From Bryobacteraceae bacterium (GTDB lineage Bacteria; Acidobacteriota; Terriglobia; Bryobacterales; Bryobacteraceae): DNA of 64,000 nt. Both the position numbers and the translations under genes were made by a program. This document shows, piece by piece, positions 17,692 to 27,105 of the stretch. The notes below the pieces were generated by a model that saw only the letters and a program-made list of their open reading frames with translations, did no database searches and had not been told where the DNA came from. Location: contig CANGYQ010000015.1 of assembly GCA_947458745.1 (NCBI GenBank), positions 62,001 through 126,000 on the forward strand. Direction: 5' to 3'. Each line of letters starts with the position of its first letter. Position 1 is the first letter of the stretch.

Positions 17692-19352
17692 GCTTGACTC
17701 GCCGGCAACTGCTGTCAGGGATGGCCGGTGCTCCGCTGCAGGACTCGGGTCCCGGGTTCCGGTTGGTGGACGTCACCCAAGCGGCAGGTCTTGAGTTCCG
17801 GCACAATACGGGAGCCTACGGAGCGAAGCTGCTGCCGGAAACGATGGGGCCGGGCTGTGCGTTCCTCGACTACGATCAGGACGGCTGGCTGGACATTCTG
17901 CTGATCAACGGGCAGGACTGGCCCGGCCATCGCCGCAGCCTGTCCACTATGAAGCTGCTGCGGAACAATCGTAATGGCACGTTCTCGGACGTCACCCGAG
18001 CCGCGGGACTCGACGTCGAGATGTACGGCATGGGCGTCGCCGTGGGCGACTTCGACAATGATGGGTTCCCGGATCTCTACGTGACGGCCACGGGCCAAAG
18101 CCGCCTCTTTCGCAACAACGGCCGAGGCCAGTTTACCGATGTCACGACGGCCGCCGGCTTGGGCGGGCGGGAAGCATTCTCCACTTCCGCTATGTGGTTC
18201 GACTATGATCGCGACGGCTTGCTGGACCTGTTCGTCTGCAACTATGTGCGCTGGTCCCCGCAGCAGGATGTGCGTTGCTCGCTCGATGGCCGAAACAAGT
18301 CGTATTGCACGCCGGAAGCCTACCGGGGCGATACGTGCTGGCTGTTCCGCAATCGCGGCAATGGCACCTTTGAGGACGTGACGGCCAAGAGCGGCATCTT
18401 TGACCCTTCGTCCAAGTCGCTAGGCGTGGCCATGCTCGATCCTGATCACGAAGGCTGGCCCAGCCTGTTTGTGGCTAATGATACGCAACCCAACAAGCTC
18501 TACCGCAACAATCGCAACGGTACGTTTACTGAATCGGCGGTAGGCCAGGGTGTGGCCTTCAGTGAAGATGGACGCGCCCGCGCAGGGATGGGCGTCGATG
18601 TGGGGGACTTCCGCCGGTCTGGGCGGCCGGGCATCGTCGTCACCAACTTTGACAAGGAGATGATGGGCCTCTATGAGCAAGCCCAAGGCCGCTACGTTGA
18701 CCGTGCCACGGCTGCTGGCGTGGGCACCGCGTCGCGGGACCGGTTGGGCTTTGGCTGTCTGTTTGGCGACTTCAACCTGGATGGCCACCTCGATCTGGCC
18801 GTGCTGAATGGCCACATCGATGACACCGTGCGCAATGTCGGCCGCCGGGTCTCTCACGCGCAGGTTCCGCACCTGTTCCTTAACAATGGCCAGGGCAACT
18901 TCCGCGATGTGGCTCGCGATCTGGGAGCGGAGTTTACGTCTCCCAAGATTGGGCGTGGCTTGGCGATGGGCGATTTTGACCGGGATGGCGACCTGGACCT
19001 GCTGGTGACCACCAATGGCGGTGCAGCCGTGCTCTACCGCAATGATGTGAGCACAGCCCGTCAGTCACTCCGCTTCCGTCTGGAAGGGCGCAAGTCGAAC
19101 CGCGATGCGATTGGCGCGGTCGTTCAAGTGTTCGACCCCAGCGGACGGCAGACCCAGATGGTGAAGAGCGGGTCCAGCTACCTTTCATCCAGCGACCGAG
19201 CGCTCACGTTCGGCATGGGCACAATTCCAACCGCTGACCGGGTGGTGGTGTATTGGCCCAGTGGCCGTGTGGATGAGGTGCGCGCCTTGGCGGCCGGAAA
19301 GACGTATCACTGGGTAGAAGGCCAAGCGGCCCGGGCACTGGGCTGGCGGTAG
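17688..19352 (+). CDS. CRTAC1-type FG-GAP/ASPIC-UnbV propeller protein
   Basis: 554 residues with a short Tat-like start (SLTRRQLLSGMAG). Repeated FG-GAP/VCBS units carry calcium-type loops: DYDQDGWLDILLINGQ, DFDNDGFPDLYVT, DYDRDGLLDLFVCN, DFNLDGHLDLAVLNG and DFDRDGDLDLLVT. Near the C-terminus is an ASPIC/UnbV domain (RDAIGAVVQVFDPSGRQ, VVVYWPSGRVDEV). The protein is expected to be exported. Function of bacterial CRTAC1 proteins is unproved; adhesion or glycan binding is often proposed. It overlaps the response regulator stop by 4 bp, an unusual coupling of a structural propeller with a two-component system. Confidence 0.88.
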   Translation: MSLTRRQLLSGMAGAPLQDSGPGFRLVDVTQAAGLEFRHNTGAYGAKLLPETMGPGCAFLDYDQDGWLDILLINGQDWPGHRRSLSTMKLLRNNRNGTFSDVTRAAGLDVEMYGMGVAVGDFDNDGFPDLYVTATGQSRLFRNNGRGQFTDVTTAAGLGGREAFSTSAMWFDYDRDGLLDLFVCNYVRWSPQQDVRCSLDGRNKSYCTPEAYRGDTCWLFRNRGNGTFEDVTAKSGIFDPSSKSLGVAMLDPDHEGWPSLFVANDTQPNKLYRNNRNGTFTESAVGQGVAFSEDGRARAGMGVDVGDFRRSGRPGIVVTNFDKEMMGLYEQAQGRYVDRATAAGVGTASRDRLGFGCLFGDFNLDGHLDLAVLNGHIDDTVRNVGRRVSHAQVPHLFLNNGQGNFRDVARDLGAEFTSPKIGRGLAMGDFDRDGDLDLLVTTNGGAAVLYRNDVSTARQSLRFRLEGRKSNRDAIGAVVQVFDPSGRQTQMVKSGSSYLSSSDRALTFGMGTIPTADRVVVYWPSGRVDEVRALAAGKTYHWVEGQAARALGWR

Positions 19353-19404
19353 TTACTTCTGAGTATTGAGTGGGGGCGGCTTTGCCCCTACACTGGCAAA
19401 GCTC

Positions 19405-22400
19405 ATGAAGTCCCTCGTCGCGACACTCGCTTTGCTTTTCGCTGGTTTACAGCTGGCGGCCCAAGATCCGGTTGGCACACTGGAAGGAGTGGTGCAGGAC
19501 CCTTCTGGCCAACTGGTGACGCAAGCGCGTGTCACCGCACGGGAGTTGAACACGGGTGCCAGCCGCTCCACCACCTCCAGCAACGACGGGGGCTTCCGTC
19601 TCGCCATTCTGCCGGTGGGTGAGTACGCGGTCACGGTGGAGGCGGCCGGGTTCGCTCCGTTTGAGCAGAAGCCGGTACGGCTCAGCGTCAGCCAAGTGGT
19701 GCAGTTGCCGGTTACCTTGGGGTTGGCCACCAGTCGGCAGACGGTGAGTGTTTTGGCCGATGCCTCACCGGTCGAGACCACCAACAATGTGGTCGGCAAG
19801 ACGGTGACCACTCGCGAGATTCTCGATCTGCCGCTGAATGGCCGCAATTTCACGCAACTGGGATTGCTGCAGGCGGGCGTCACGCCGTTGACCAATGGTG
19901 TCTCGACCGCCGGCGGCAGTTTACGGACCGGGCAGTCCTATGCGGTGAACGGCCAGCGCCCCGAATCGAACAACTTTCTGCTGGATGGGGCGAAGAACGT
20001 AAACCGGATGGACGGCGGCTTTGCCCTGCGGATTCCCGTTGACGCCATCGCCGAGTTCCGCATTCTGACCCACACCGCCACCGCCGAATATGGCGGAACC
20101 TCCGGCTCCACCACCAGCGTGGTCACCAAGTCCGGCACCAACCAGCTGCATGGGTCTTTGTATGAGTTTCTGCGCAACGACGTGCTGGACGCGCGCAACT
20201 TCTTCTCGAAGGCGGTGGAACCGCTGAAGCAACACCAGTTCGGCGGCACGGTGGGCGGGCCCGTTCGCAAAGACAAGCTGTTCCTGTTTGGCTACTACGA
20301 AGGCTTCCGCAACCGGCAGGGCGTTACCCGATCCGGCAATGTTCCCACCTTGGCCCAACGCCGGGGAGACTTCTCGGAGCAGCGCTCGCCGTTGATCAAC
20401 TTTGCCGGCGGTGGCGTCCCGTTCCCCGGCAATCAAGTGCCCGCAACGCTGTTCAATGCCCTGGGCGTCAAGGCGTCGCAGTTGTACCCGTTGGGCAACA
20501 CGGCACCCACCATCTACACCGGTACCGTGGTGACGACGAACGACGCCAATCAGACGGGTCTGCGGGCGGACTGGCAGCCCAACGACGCCAGCCGCTGGAA
20601 CACACGCTACTCGTTCTCGGACGGCTACAACATCAACCCGATCTCCATTCGTGGGTCCGACCTGCCGGGCTTCCCCGTGCGGGACGACCTGACGACACAA
20701 TCCTTCTCGCTGGCTGAGACCCACGTCCTGACGCCCAGCCTGATCAGCTCCGTGCGAGTCTCGCTGTTCCGGCATTCATTTCAGTTCGATCAGCGCTTGA
20801 ACCAGACCTCGCCCCGAGAATTCGGCTTCAACTACGACTCGGCCTCCAAGGCCGGCCAAAGCATCCCGTTTTTCAACGTCAACGGCTACTCACCGGTCGG
20901 CGGCGCGATCACCGGGCCCCGCACATCGGCCCAGACCTCCGGCGAGATCTACGCTTCGCTCAGTTGGAACCGTGGTGCCCATGCGGTGAAGGTGGGCGGC
21001 GATCTGCGGCGAACTCACTTGAACATGTTCCAGGCAATTGCGCCCAATGCCTTCTTCGTCTTTGCCCCTTCCTTCCCCTCCAGCGATGCCTTCGCCAACC
21101 TGTTGATGGGCCGCCCCGTGGTGTTCTATCAGGGCTTGGGCGACCTGTCGCGCGGCCTGCGTGGCTGGGAGCACTCACTGCTTGTCCAGGATGAATGGCG
21201 GGTGAGCCGCACGCTGGTGCTGAATGTCGGCCTGCGATGGGAAGTGAACACGCCGTTCAATGAGGTGCGTGACCGGATGAACGCCTTCGTGCCCGGCGTG
21301 CAATCCACTCGCTTTCCGGAAGCTCCGCGCGGGCTGCTGTTTCCCGGCGACCCCAGTGTCGGCTCCGGCGTAGCTCCGGTCTTCTATGGGGCGGCGATGC
21401 CGCGCGTTGGGCTGGCGTGGAATCCGGATGGACACGGCCTGACGAGTGTGCGGGCCAGCTACGGCATCTTCTTCGACCCCTTCGCCAATGGCTCCGGCGT
21501 GGCTTCGCAAGTGCCGGTCAGTTCACTGCCGTGGACGCAGCTGGTGCAGTTCAGCGGCCCCGGCGTCAACTTTGTTGACCCCTATGGCGCACAAGGACGC
21601 CCGCCGCTGGGGTCGTTCCCCAAGCCGCTCACGCTGGTGGTGATGGACAAGAACGCGCGGCCGCCCTATGCCCAGAACTGGAACCTGGTGATCCAACGTT
21701 CGCTGGCAAAGCGCTACGTCGTCGATGCGCGGTATCTCGGCACCAAGGGGACTCATCTGCCTCGCAACATTGAAGCCAACCCGGCGGTCTTCGGCCCAGG
21801 TTCCACCGGCGGCAATGCGGACCGTCGCCGTCTCTATGCCAATTGCCCCGCCGTGGGCACTTGCGATTTCAGCCACGTCGCCCAGCTGAGCTATGTCACC
21901 AACTCCACTTACCATGCCGCCCAATTGGGCTTGAGCCGCCGCTTTGATTCCGGCCTGGGCTTCAACGTCTCCTACTGGTTCTCAAAGACGCTGGATTACC
22001 TGTCGGCCATGAACCTGGGGGGAGCAGCAGCCCGGCCACTGGCCGGTGAGAATGACATCGCCCAGAACCCATTTAACCTGCGCGCGGAGCATGGGCCATC
22101 CCTGTTTGATGCGCGCCACCGCTTTGTGGCCAGCGGCAGCTATCAACTACCCGCGCTGAAGGGCGCCTCCACCGCGGCGCGGCTGATCGCCGGCGGCTGG
22201 CAGGCCAATACCATCGTGGTGCTCAACTCCGCCACGCCGTTTACGGTATTTGACACCACCAACGTCTCGCAACAGGCCTCCCACCCGCCAATCTCCGGCT
22301 ACTCGGGCAGCCGCCCGGACCTGATCTCCAATCCCAATAATGGACCGCGCACAGTGGAGCAGTGGCTATCCCGTTCCGCCTTCCGTCGTCTCAACCCCGT

Positions 22401-22659
22401 GGCCGATGCCGGACGCTTCGGCAACGCCGGCCGCAACATCGCCCGCGGACCCAACATGGCCAACATGGACTTCTCACTGATCAAGGTCTTCGCCATGCGT
22501 GAGCGGATGGCCCTGCAGTTCCGCGCGGAGTGCTTCAATGTCATGAATCACGCAAACTTCTTGGTCCCCGTCAGCGACCTGAACTCCGCCAACTTCGGCC
22601 GCATTCTGGAAGCCGGATCTCCACGCCTGTTCCAGATGGCGCTAAAGGCAACGTTCTAA
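19405..22659 (+). CDS. TonB-dependent receptor with carboxypeptidase-regulatory domain
   Basis: Outer-membrane receptor of about 1084 residues. Signal peptide MKSLVATLALLFAGLQLAA from the ATG at 19405 (a GTG at 19366 gives a poor leader). Residues about 22-110 form a carboxypeptidase-regulatory-like beta sandwich (GTLEGVVQDPSGQLVTQARV). The plug follows (EILDLPLNGRNFTQLGLLQ, YAVNGQRPESNNFLLDGA), then a long barrel ending LFQMALKATF with a terminal aromatic. This is the acidobacterial Oar-like receptor type, thought to import oligosaccharides or other large substrates. No dedicated SusD partner is present. It starts 52 bp after the CRTAC1 gene. Confidence 0.9.
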   Translation: MKSLVATLALLFAGLQLAAQDPVGTLEGVVQDPSGQLVTQARVTARELNTGASRSTTSSNDGGFRLAILPVGEYAVTVEAAGFAPFEQKPVRLSVSQVVQLPVTLGLATSRQTVSVLADASPVETTNNVVGKTVTTREILDLPLNGRNFTQLGLLQAGVTPLTNGVSTAGGSLRTGQSYAVNGQRPESNNFLLDGAKNVNRMDGGFALRIPVDAIAEFRILTHTATAEYGGTSGSTTSVVTKSGTNQLHGSLYEFLRNDVLDARNFFSKAVEPLKQHQFGGTVGGPVRKDKLFLFGYYEGFRNRQGVTRSGNVPTLAQRRGDFSEQRSPLINFAGGGVPFPGNQVPATLFNALGVKASQLYPLGNTAPTIYTGTVVTTNDANQTGLRADWQPNDASRWNTRYSFSDGYNINPISIRGSDLPGFPVRDDLTTQSFSLAETHVLTPSLISSVRVSLFRHSFQFDQRLNQTSPREFGFNYDSASKAGQSIPFFNVNGYSPVGGAITGPRTSAQTSGEIYASLSWNRGAHAVKVGGDLRRTHLNMFQAIAPNAFFVFAPSFPSSDAFANLLMGRPVVFYQGLGDLSRGLRGWEHSLLVQDEWRVSRTLVLNVGLRWEVNTPFNEVRDRMNAFVPGVQSTRFPEAPRGLLFPGDPSVGSGVAPVFYGAAMPRVGLAWNPDGHGLTSVRASYGIFFDPFANGSGVASQVPVSSLPWTQLVQFSGPGVNFVDPYGAQGRPPLGSFPKPLTLVVMDKNARPPYAQNWNLVIQRSLAKRYVVDARYLGTKGTHLPRNIEANPAVFGPGSTGGNADRRRLYANCPAVGTCDFSHVAQLSYVTNSTYHAAQLGLSRRFDSGLGFNVSYWFSKTLDYLSAMNLGGAAARPLAGENDIAQNPFNLRAEHGPSLFDARHRFVASGSYQLPALKGASTAARLIAGGWQANTIVVLNSATPFTVFDTTNVSQQASHPPISGYSGSRPDLISNPNNGPRTVEQWLSRSAFRRLNPVADAGRFGNAGRNIARGPNMANMDFSLIKVFAMRERMALQFRAECFNVMNHANFLVPVSDLNSANFGRILEAGSPRLFQMALKATF

Positions 22660-23214
22660 CGATCCGCGGCCAACTGCCCGCCATGCACGCCGTGCTGCTG
22701 TTCCACATGTCTGGCATGCTGATTCAAACTTCGCCGTGCGCTATTTCCAACTCACCGAGGGCCAAGGTTGGGACTGCAGACGATCCGGCTGCTGACGCTG
22801 TTGCTGGTGACCTTCCCATGGCGATTGCGTTGAGTCGCCGCGCGGCGCGCCTGGACGCCGAACGGCAGCGATCGGACGGAGAACTGGCCGCGGCGCCGAA
22901 GCGGCGAAGGCCTGGGCCAGAACGATGACATCACCGTGGTGACGGTACGAAGGAATCCCTGATTCGACGGCTACTCCCCCTTCACCTGCAAGTGATGCCA
23001 GACAAGGTCGCAGTCCTTGTCGCCAACCAAGTTCCGGATGGTGACGAGTTCTCCGCACAACGGCCCGGGAGAGGCATTCTCGCCCCAAACCGCACGCCGG
23101 CGCCGGCTTCCCTTTGATTGGTCATCGGCGTGCAATGTTGGAATGGAGGCAAGCCCTCACTGCGCCCCAGATGAACATTCGAGTAGGTGGCCAAATGGAA
23201 CAAGGGAGGAACGG
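22660..23214. other. Gene-poor gap with phosphatase debris
   Basis: No intact gene is supported here apart from the short decayed tail listed separately at 22840-22962. Stops occur in all frames through the rest. GGGAGGA just before 23215 belongs to the next gene. Confidence 0.6.
22840..22962 (+). pseudogene. Decayed C-terminal tail of a SpoIIE/PP2C-type phosphatase
   Basis: The frame ending at the TGA at 22960 reads GQNDDITVVTVRRNP, very like the extreme C-terminus of acidobacterial SpoIIE-type serine phosphatases (GQEDDITVLTVRR). Immediately upstream the natural continuation (EAAKAW) is found only in a different frame, so the remnant is frameshifted. No catalytic part is left. Short length makes this a tentative call. 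Confidence 0.4.
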
Positions 23215-24543
23215 ATGCGGTTAGTTAGAGCGGTTTTGTGGTTCGGCGCCTACTTGGCGCTGATACTGTTTCCGTTGGCCGTGGCGGCCGTGTTTCCGGG
23301 CGAGGGCGCTGTGAGGCCGCTGACCTTGCAGATCGGTGTAGCCTGCGGTTTTGTCGGCCTGTCGGTCCTGGCGTTTCAGTATGCCCTGGTCGCGAAAGTA
23401 GAAACGCTTGCCGCAGCTTACGGCCAGGATGCGTTGCTGCGCTTCCACAAATGGATGGGAATCGCGGCGGCTTGGCTACTAGCCATCCACGCGACGTTGG
23501 TGATGAGCGGAGGCTACCCACTGGAGTGGCTGAACCCTTTTGATTCCGCCACGCCTTCCGCGATGCGGTGGGGCGTGATCACCACCGCGCTGCTGGTGCT
23601 GTTGATGGCCAGCTCGCTCCTCCGGCGTCAATTTCGTCTGCCGTTTGACTGGTGGCAGTTGATCCACACCTGGCTGGCGGACCTCATCCTGTTGGGTGCT
23701 TTGGCGCACGTCTTGCAGTTTGGTGTGTTTTCGGCCACCATCCCCATGCGGGCGACGCTGGCGGCGTATTACTGCATTCTGTTAGTGCTTGGGGTCTACT
23801 ACAAGCTGGTGCGCCCGATGTCGATGTGGAACCGGCGCTGGCGGGTGGTCGAGAACCGCCACGAGCGGGGCGATTGCCACACCTTGGTTCTGGTGCCGGT
23901 CGGCCACGCTGGATTTACCTTCGAGCCTGGCCAATATGCGTGGCTCAACACCGGGCGCACGCCGTTTCACCGGGACCGCCATCCCATCTCGTTTTCTTCC
24001 TGCGCCTACGACGAAGCCGGCCGGCCAGTGGAATTCTCGATTCGCAAGCTGGGGGACTGGTCCGGGTCCGTTGTCCCGAAGTTGAAACCCGGCGACAGTG
24101 TCTGGGTGGATGGACCCTACGGAGTCTTTTCATCCGATCGCGAGCAAGGCATGGGCTACGTGTTGGTCGCTGGCGGCATCGGCATTGCCCCCATGAAGTC
24201 CATCTGCGCAACGATGGCGGAGCGCGCCGACACGCGCCCGGTGATCCTGTTCTTCTTGAGCCGCGACCTGGATGGGCTGACCTTCCATGAGGCTCTAGAA
24301 CAACTGACCCGGCGAATGAACTTGAAAGTGATCTATGTCCTGGAGCACCCGCCCACCGGCTGGACGGGTGAATCCGGTGTGGTCACCAAAGAGCTTCTCG
24401 CGAAGCACCTGCCCCGCCATTACCGCCGCTTCCAATATTTCGTCTGCGGCCCCGTGCCCATGATGGACTGTGTGGAGAAGATCCTGCCCCAGTTGGGCGT
24501 ACCGGCGGATCAGATCCACAGCGAGAGATTCGAGATCGTCTAG
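23215..24543 (+). CDS. Ferric-reductase/NOX-like flavocytochrome b
   Basis: 442 residues from the ATG at 23215, which has GGGAGGA upstream; the frame runs further up but without family features. The N-terminal half has about six membrane helices with four histidines in two pairs spaced by 14: H78/H92 and H151/H165, the bis-heme pattern of the ferric reductase-like domain. The C-terminal half is an FNR-type module: HPISFSSCAYD (FAD), VLVAGGIGIAPMKSI (nucleotide) and YFVCGPVPMMD. It would carry electrons from NAD(P)H across the membrane to an outside acceptor such as iron or oxygen. It sits convergent to the kor cluster with a 7-bp gap. Confidence 0.85.
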   Translation: MRLVRAVLWFGAYLALILFPLAVAAVFPGEGAVRPLTLQIGVACGFVGLSVLAFQYALVAKVETLAAAYGQDALLRFHKWMGIAAAWLLAIHATLVMSGGYPLEWLNPFDSATPSAMRWGVITTALLVLLMASSLLRRQFRLPFDWWQLIHTWLADLILLGALAHVLQFGVFSATIPMRATLAAYYCILLVLGVYYKLVRPMSMWNRRWRVVENRHERGDCHTLVLVPVGHAGFTFEPGQYAWLNTGRTPFHRDRHPISFSSCAYDEAGRPVEFSIRKLGDWSGSVVPKLKPGDSVWVDGPYGVFSSDREQGMGYVLVAGGIGIAPMKSICATMAERADTRPVILFFLSRDLDGLTFHEALEQLTRRMNLKVIYVLEHPPTGWTGESGVVTKELLAKHLPRHYRRFQYFVCGPVPMMDCVEKILPQLGVPADQIHSERFEIV

Positions 24544-24550
24544 TGTCGCC

Positions 24551-26140
24551 TCAAGTAGACTTCCCGCCGGTCAGCAGAGCGATCACCTGAGCGATGGCGA
24601 GGCTGGCACCTTCCCGCACCGCCGCGGCTCTGGCTTCCGTCGATAGTGCGTCCGTTGGTGCCTGCGGCGCGGGGGCGCGCTGAGCGGCGGTCCATTGTTC
24701 CAGCAACGCCCAGGCTTGCAGGCGCTTGTGGCAGTAAGTAGCCAAGTCCCGGGAAATGGCCACCCGTACTTCCGGGCCACCATCGACCGAGGTGGTGAAA
24801 TACGGGACGGCCATCGGAGGGCGATCGTGAAACTGAGCCAGGTACAGCCCAAGTTCCACCGGGTCGTGCTCGCCCGGCACTTCCGGCAAGAGACGGAAAT
24901 GTTTCTGGAGGCTGGGATTCATGGCCGCGGCGTGCGCCGGAGTCCAGGTACTGGGCTCCACGGGCTGGATCGCAAAACAACCGCGCCAGTCTGAGGCGGC
25001 CGCGGGATCAAACGTGAACAGCAGCCAGGCGCGGGCCAGCGGCAGAACGGCCGCTTCCGGCCATCCGCCACCAGACGGCGTTGCAATCACGGCCAAGGCA
25101 GGACGGCGGGAGCGAGACATCGCTGCCAAGCCGGACATCAGGTGTTCCGGATAGGCCAACGAACCTTGCAGCACGAAGGCGTCCCGGCTGGTGACGGCCA
25201 ACACGGCCAGATCGGGAACGTCGCCTTGGAGATCGTCCTCGCTGAGGCTGGGTCTGGGGACCAACACCTGGATCGGGCAGCCTGAACGCAACAACCGGAG
25301 CAGCGGACCCATGGGGTACTCGCCCGGACGGTCCGCAGCCAGCACCGCGACAATGGGCGGGAGCGCGGCGAGTTCGGCCGTGCTGGCCGCGTCCCAGCGA
25401 AAGCGTTCCAGCATGGCTTCGTGACGGCCCGGCTCATAGGCGTCCTCCAGTTCCAGATGGGCCACCCGAATCGCGCTTAACAGGGCTTCAAACGCTTTCA
25501 GTTGGGGCTCCGCGTAGGCCAGTGCAGCAGAGCACGGGTCCGGGCTGCTGCATAGCGAACCGCCGAACGGGTTGGCTGGAGGCGGACCCGAGTGGAAGAG
25601 GACGAACGGAGGCTGAGCGGCGGCTTTGGCCAGCGCCGCTCTCAGTGTCGTCAGCGCTTGCTGGCAACGCTCGCGGCGCGCCGCTGGCATGCGGTGAACC
25701 GGACTCGGCCGCCGGCGGAGAATGGCCGCAAGCACGGACACATCAAGGTAGGTGCCCGCTTGGCCGCCAAGGACGGCTGAAACTGCTGCTGGTGAAAGTG
25801 CCGACTCCGCATGGCTGTCATCGAGCACCAGCAGGTCTTCCAGACGATCGGCTGCCTGTAGCAGCCGTTCACGGAACTGGGCCTGGGCGGACTGGTGTGC
25901 CCGAAGCAAAGCTGCAATGGGCAGCAGGACGGCGGCATCCGCCGCAAACGGAATCTGCCACTGCCGGGCATCGGGGTGCACGGAAAAGTCGGCGGCCAGA
26001 CAGATGGGGTAGGCGGCCTGCTCGCTTGGCAGGGCGCGGCCTCCCACGACCGCCGCTGGTGAGAGATCCAGCATCTGGCCAGTCAGCCCGTGGCCAGTGA
26101 TGTGGAACGTCCGGAGTTGTTCTGCGGCAGTGACGGCCAT
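24551..26140 (-). CDS. PFOR TPP-domain paralog lacking cofactor residues (pseudoenzyme candidate)
   Basis: 529 residues from the ATG at 26140 (GAGGAG five bases upstream), 7 bp after korB. Not an obvious family, but its order of short motifs tracks the C-terminal half of the PFOR encoded at 31199-36202: FEALLSAIRVAHLEL against MAEGFAAIRMADLEL, PIQVLV against PIKVLV, FVLQGSLAYPEHLMSGL against YIAQGTTANTSHLIESF, RRPALAVIATP against RRPALFNIYSP, LQKHFRLLP against FRKQFRTVP. Where PFOR has the TPP/Mg GGDG (1221-1224) and YSNTGG, this protein has LAADRPGEY (about 265) and PSLSEDD. The iron-sulfur cysteines are also gone. A structural or regulatory subunit of KorAB or PFOR is possible; catalysis is unlikely. 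Confidence 0.7.
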   Translation of the reverse strand: MAVTAAEQLRTFHITGHGLTGQMLDLSPAAVVGGRALPSEQAAYPICLAADFSVHPDARQWQIPFAADAAVLLPIAALLRAHQSAQAQFRERLLQAADRLEDLLVLDDSHAESALSPAAVSAVLGGQAGTYLDVSVLAAILRRRPSPVHRMPAARRERCQQALTTLRAALAKAAAQPPFVLFHSGPPPANPFGGSLCSSPDPCSAALAYAEPQLKAFEALLSAIRVAHLELEDAYEPGRHEAMLERFRWDAASTAELAALPPIVAVLAADRPGEYPMGPLLRLLRSGCPIQVLVPRPSLSEDDLQGDVPDLAVLAVTSRDAFVLQGSLAYPEHLMSGLAAMSRSRRPALAVIATPSGGGWPEAAVLPLARAWLLFTFDPAAASDWRGCFAIQPVEPSTWTPAHAAAMNPSLQKHFRLLPEVPGEHDPVELGLYLAQFHDRPPMAVPYFTTSVDGGPEVRVAISRDLATYCHKRLQAWALLEQWTAAQRAPAPQAPTDALSTEARAAAVREGASLAIAQVIALLTGGKST

Positions 26141-26147
26141 AGTCTCC

Positions 26148-27101
26148 TCAGATCTCATAACGGCTCAGCCACTTCTCGGTGGCCGCCATCTTTTCAGCTT
26201 GTGACTTGCCGAGCCCCTGCGAAGTCTGCAAGTCATAACGGGCCGCGCGTTCATCGCGGTAGAGCAAGCCCACCGGGTAAACGTCATCGCGTTCCGCGAC
26301 GGCGCGGGCGGCAGCAAGCTGATGCGGGTCGTGGGCGGCGCGGTTGGGGAACAGCCGCTGCATCGACGGCTCAAGCGGAATACCGTCGTCGTGGGTCAGT
26401 AGCAGCACCTGGCTCATGTCGTGTTGCACGGCCGTGAACACGTGTGAGGTAAAGTGCGGGCAGCGCTGCAGGATGCGGACAAACGACGTGCCCTTATGCT
26501 CGTAGGCGGCGCGGATGGTGCTGTAGAGATGCGGTGGATTCCAGTCAATGGTCTGCGCGACAAACGATGCATTGGTGACGCCCAGAGTGACGCTCAAGGG
26601 ATTCAGCGGCGGCAGCACGTTGCCGCGCGGGTGGGTGTTCGATCGTTCCCCAGTGCGCGTGGTGGGCGATGTCTGGTTCTTCGTGAGCCCATAGATGTTG
26701 TTGTCCAGCAGCAGGATCGTCAGGTCCATGTTGTAGCGGATCGTGTGGATCCAGTGAGCCGTGCCGATGGCGCAGCAATCGCCGTCGCCCGTCACGACAA
26801 ACATGTGCAGATCCGGCCGCCGGCTGCGCACGCCGCAAGCCACCGGGAAAGCGCGCCCGTGGAGGCCGTGAAAGCCATAGGTCTTGATGTAATGCGGAAA
26901 CCGGCTGGAGCAGCCGATGCCGGAGACCACCACCGTCTTCTCCGGCGGCAACTGCTTATCGCGCGCCACTTGTTGCACCGCGTTGAGCACGGCGTGGTCG
27001 CCGCACCCAGGGCACCAGCGGGCGGGTACGCCCTGATAGTCCTGCAACGTGCAGTTGCGCGGCGGCGCTTCTGCCTCCCACTCCTGACGTAGTCCGGACA
27101 T
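26148..27101 (-). CDS. korB: 2-oxoacid:ferredoxin oxidoreductase, beta subunit
   Basis: 317 residues with the TPP-binding features of KorB/PorB beta chains: WCPGCGDHAVLNAV at about 29, GIGCSSRFPHY, TGDGDCCAIGTAHWIH (Mg/TPP) and LLDNNIYGLTKNQTSPTT. The reaction is CoA-dependent oxidation of 2-oxoglutarate or a similar 2-oxoacid, reducing ferredoxin. The gene follows korA by 4 bp and precedes the PFOR-like pseudoenzyme by 7 bp. Beta chains of 2-oxoglutarate enzymes in this branch often work with a fused gamma-alpha chain, as here. Substrate choice between 2-oxoglutarate and pyruvate is an inference. Confidence 0.9.
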   Translation of the reverse strand: MSGLRQEWEAEAPPRNCTLQDYQGVPARWCPGCGDHAVLNAVQQVARDKQLPPEKTVVVSGIGCSSRFPHYIKTYGFHGLHGRAFPVACGVRSRRPDLHMFVVTGDGDCCAIGTAHWIHTIRYNMDLTILLLDNNIYGLTKNQTSPTTRTGERSNTHPRGNVLPPLNPLSVTLGVTNASFVAQTIDWNPPHLYSTIRAAYEHKGTSFVRILQRCPHFTSHVFTAVQHDMSQVLLLTHDDGIPLEPSMQRLFPNRAAHDPHQLAAARAVAERDDVYPVGLLYRDERAARYDLQTSQGLGKSQAEKMAATEKWLSRYEI

Positions 27102-27105
27102 AGTT

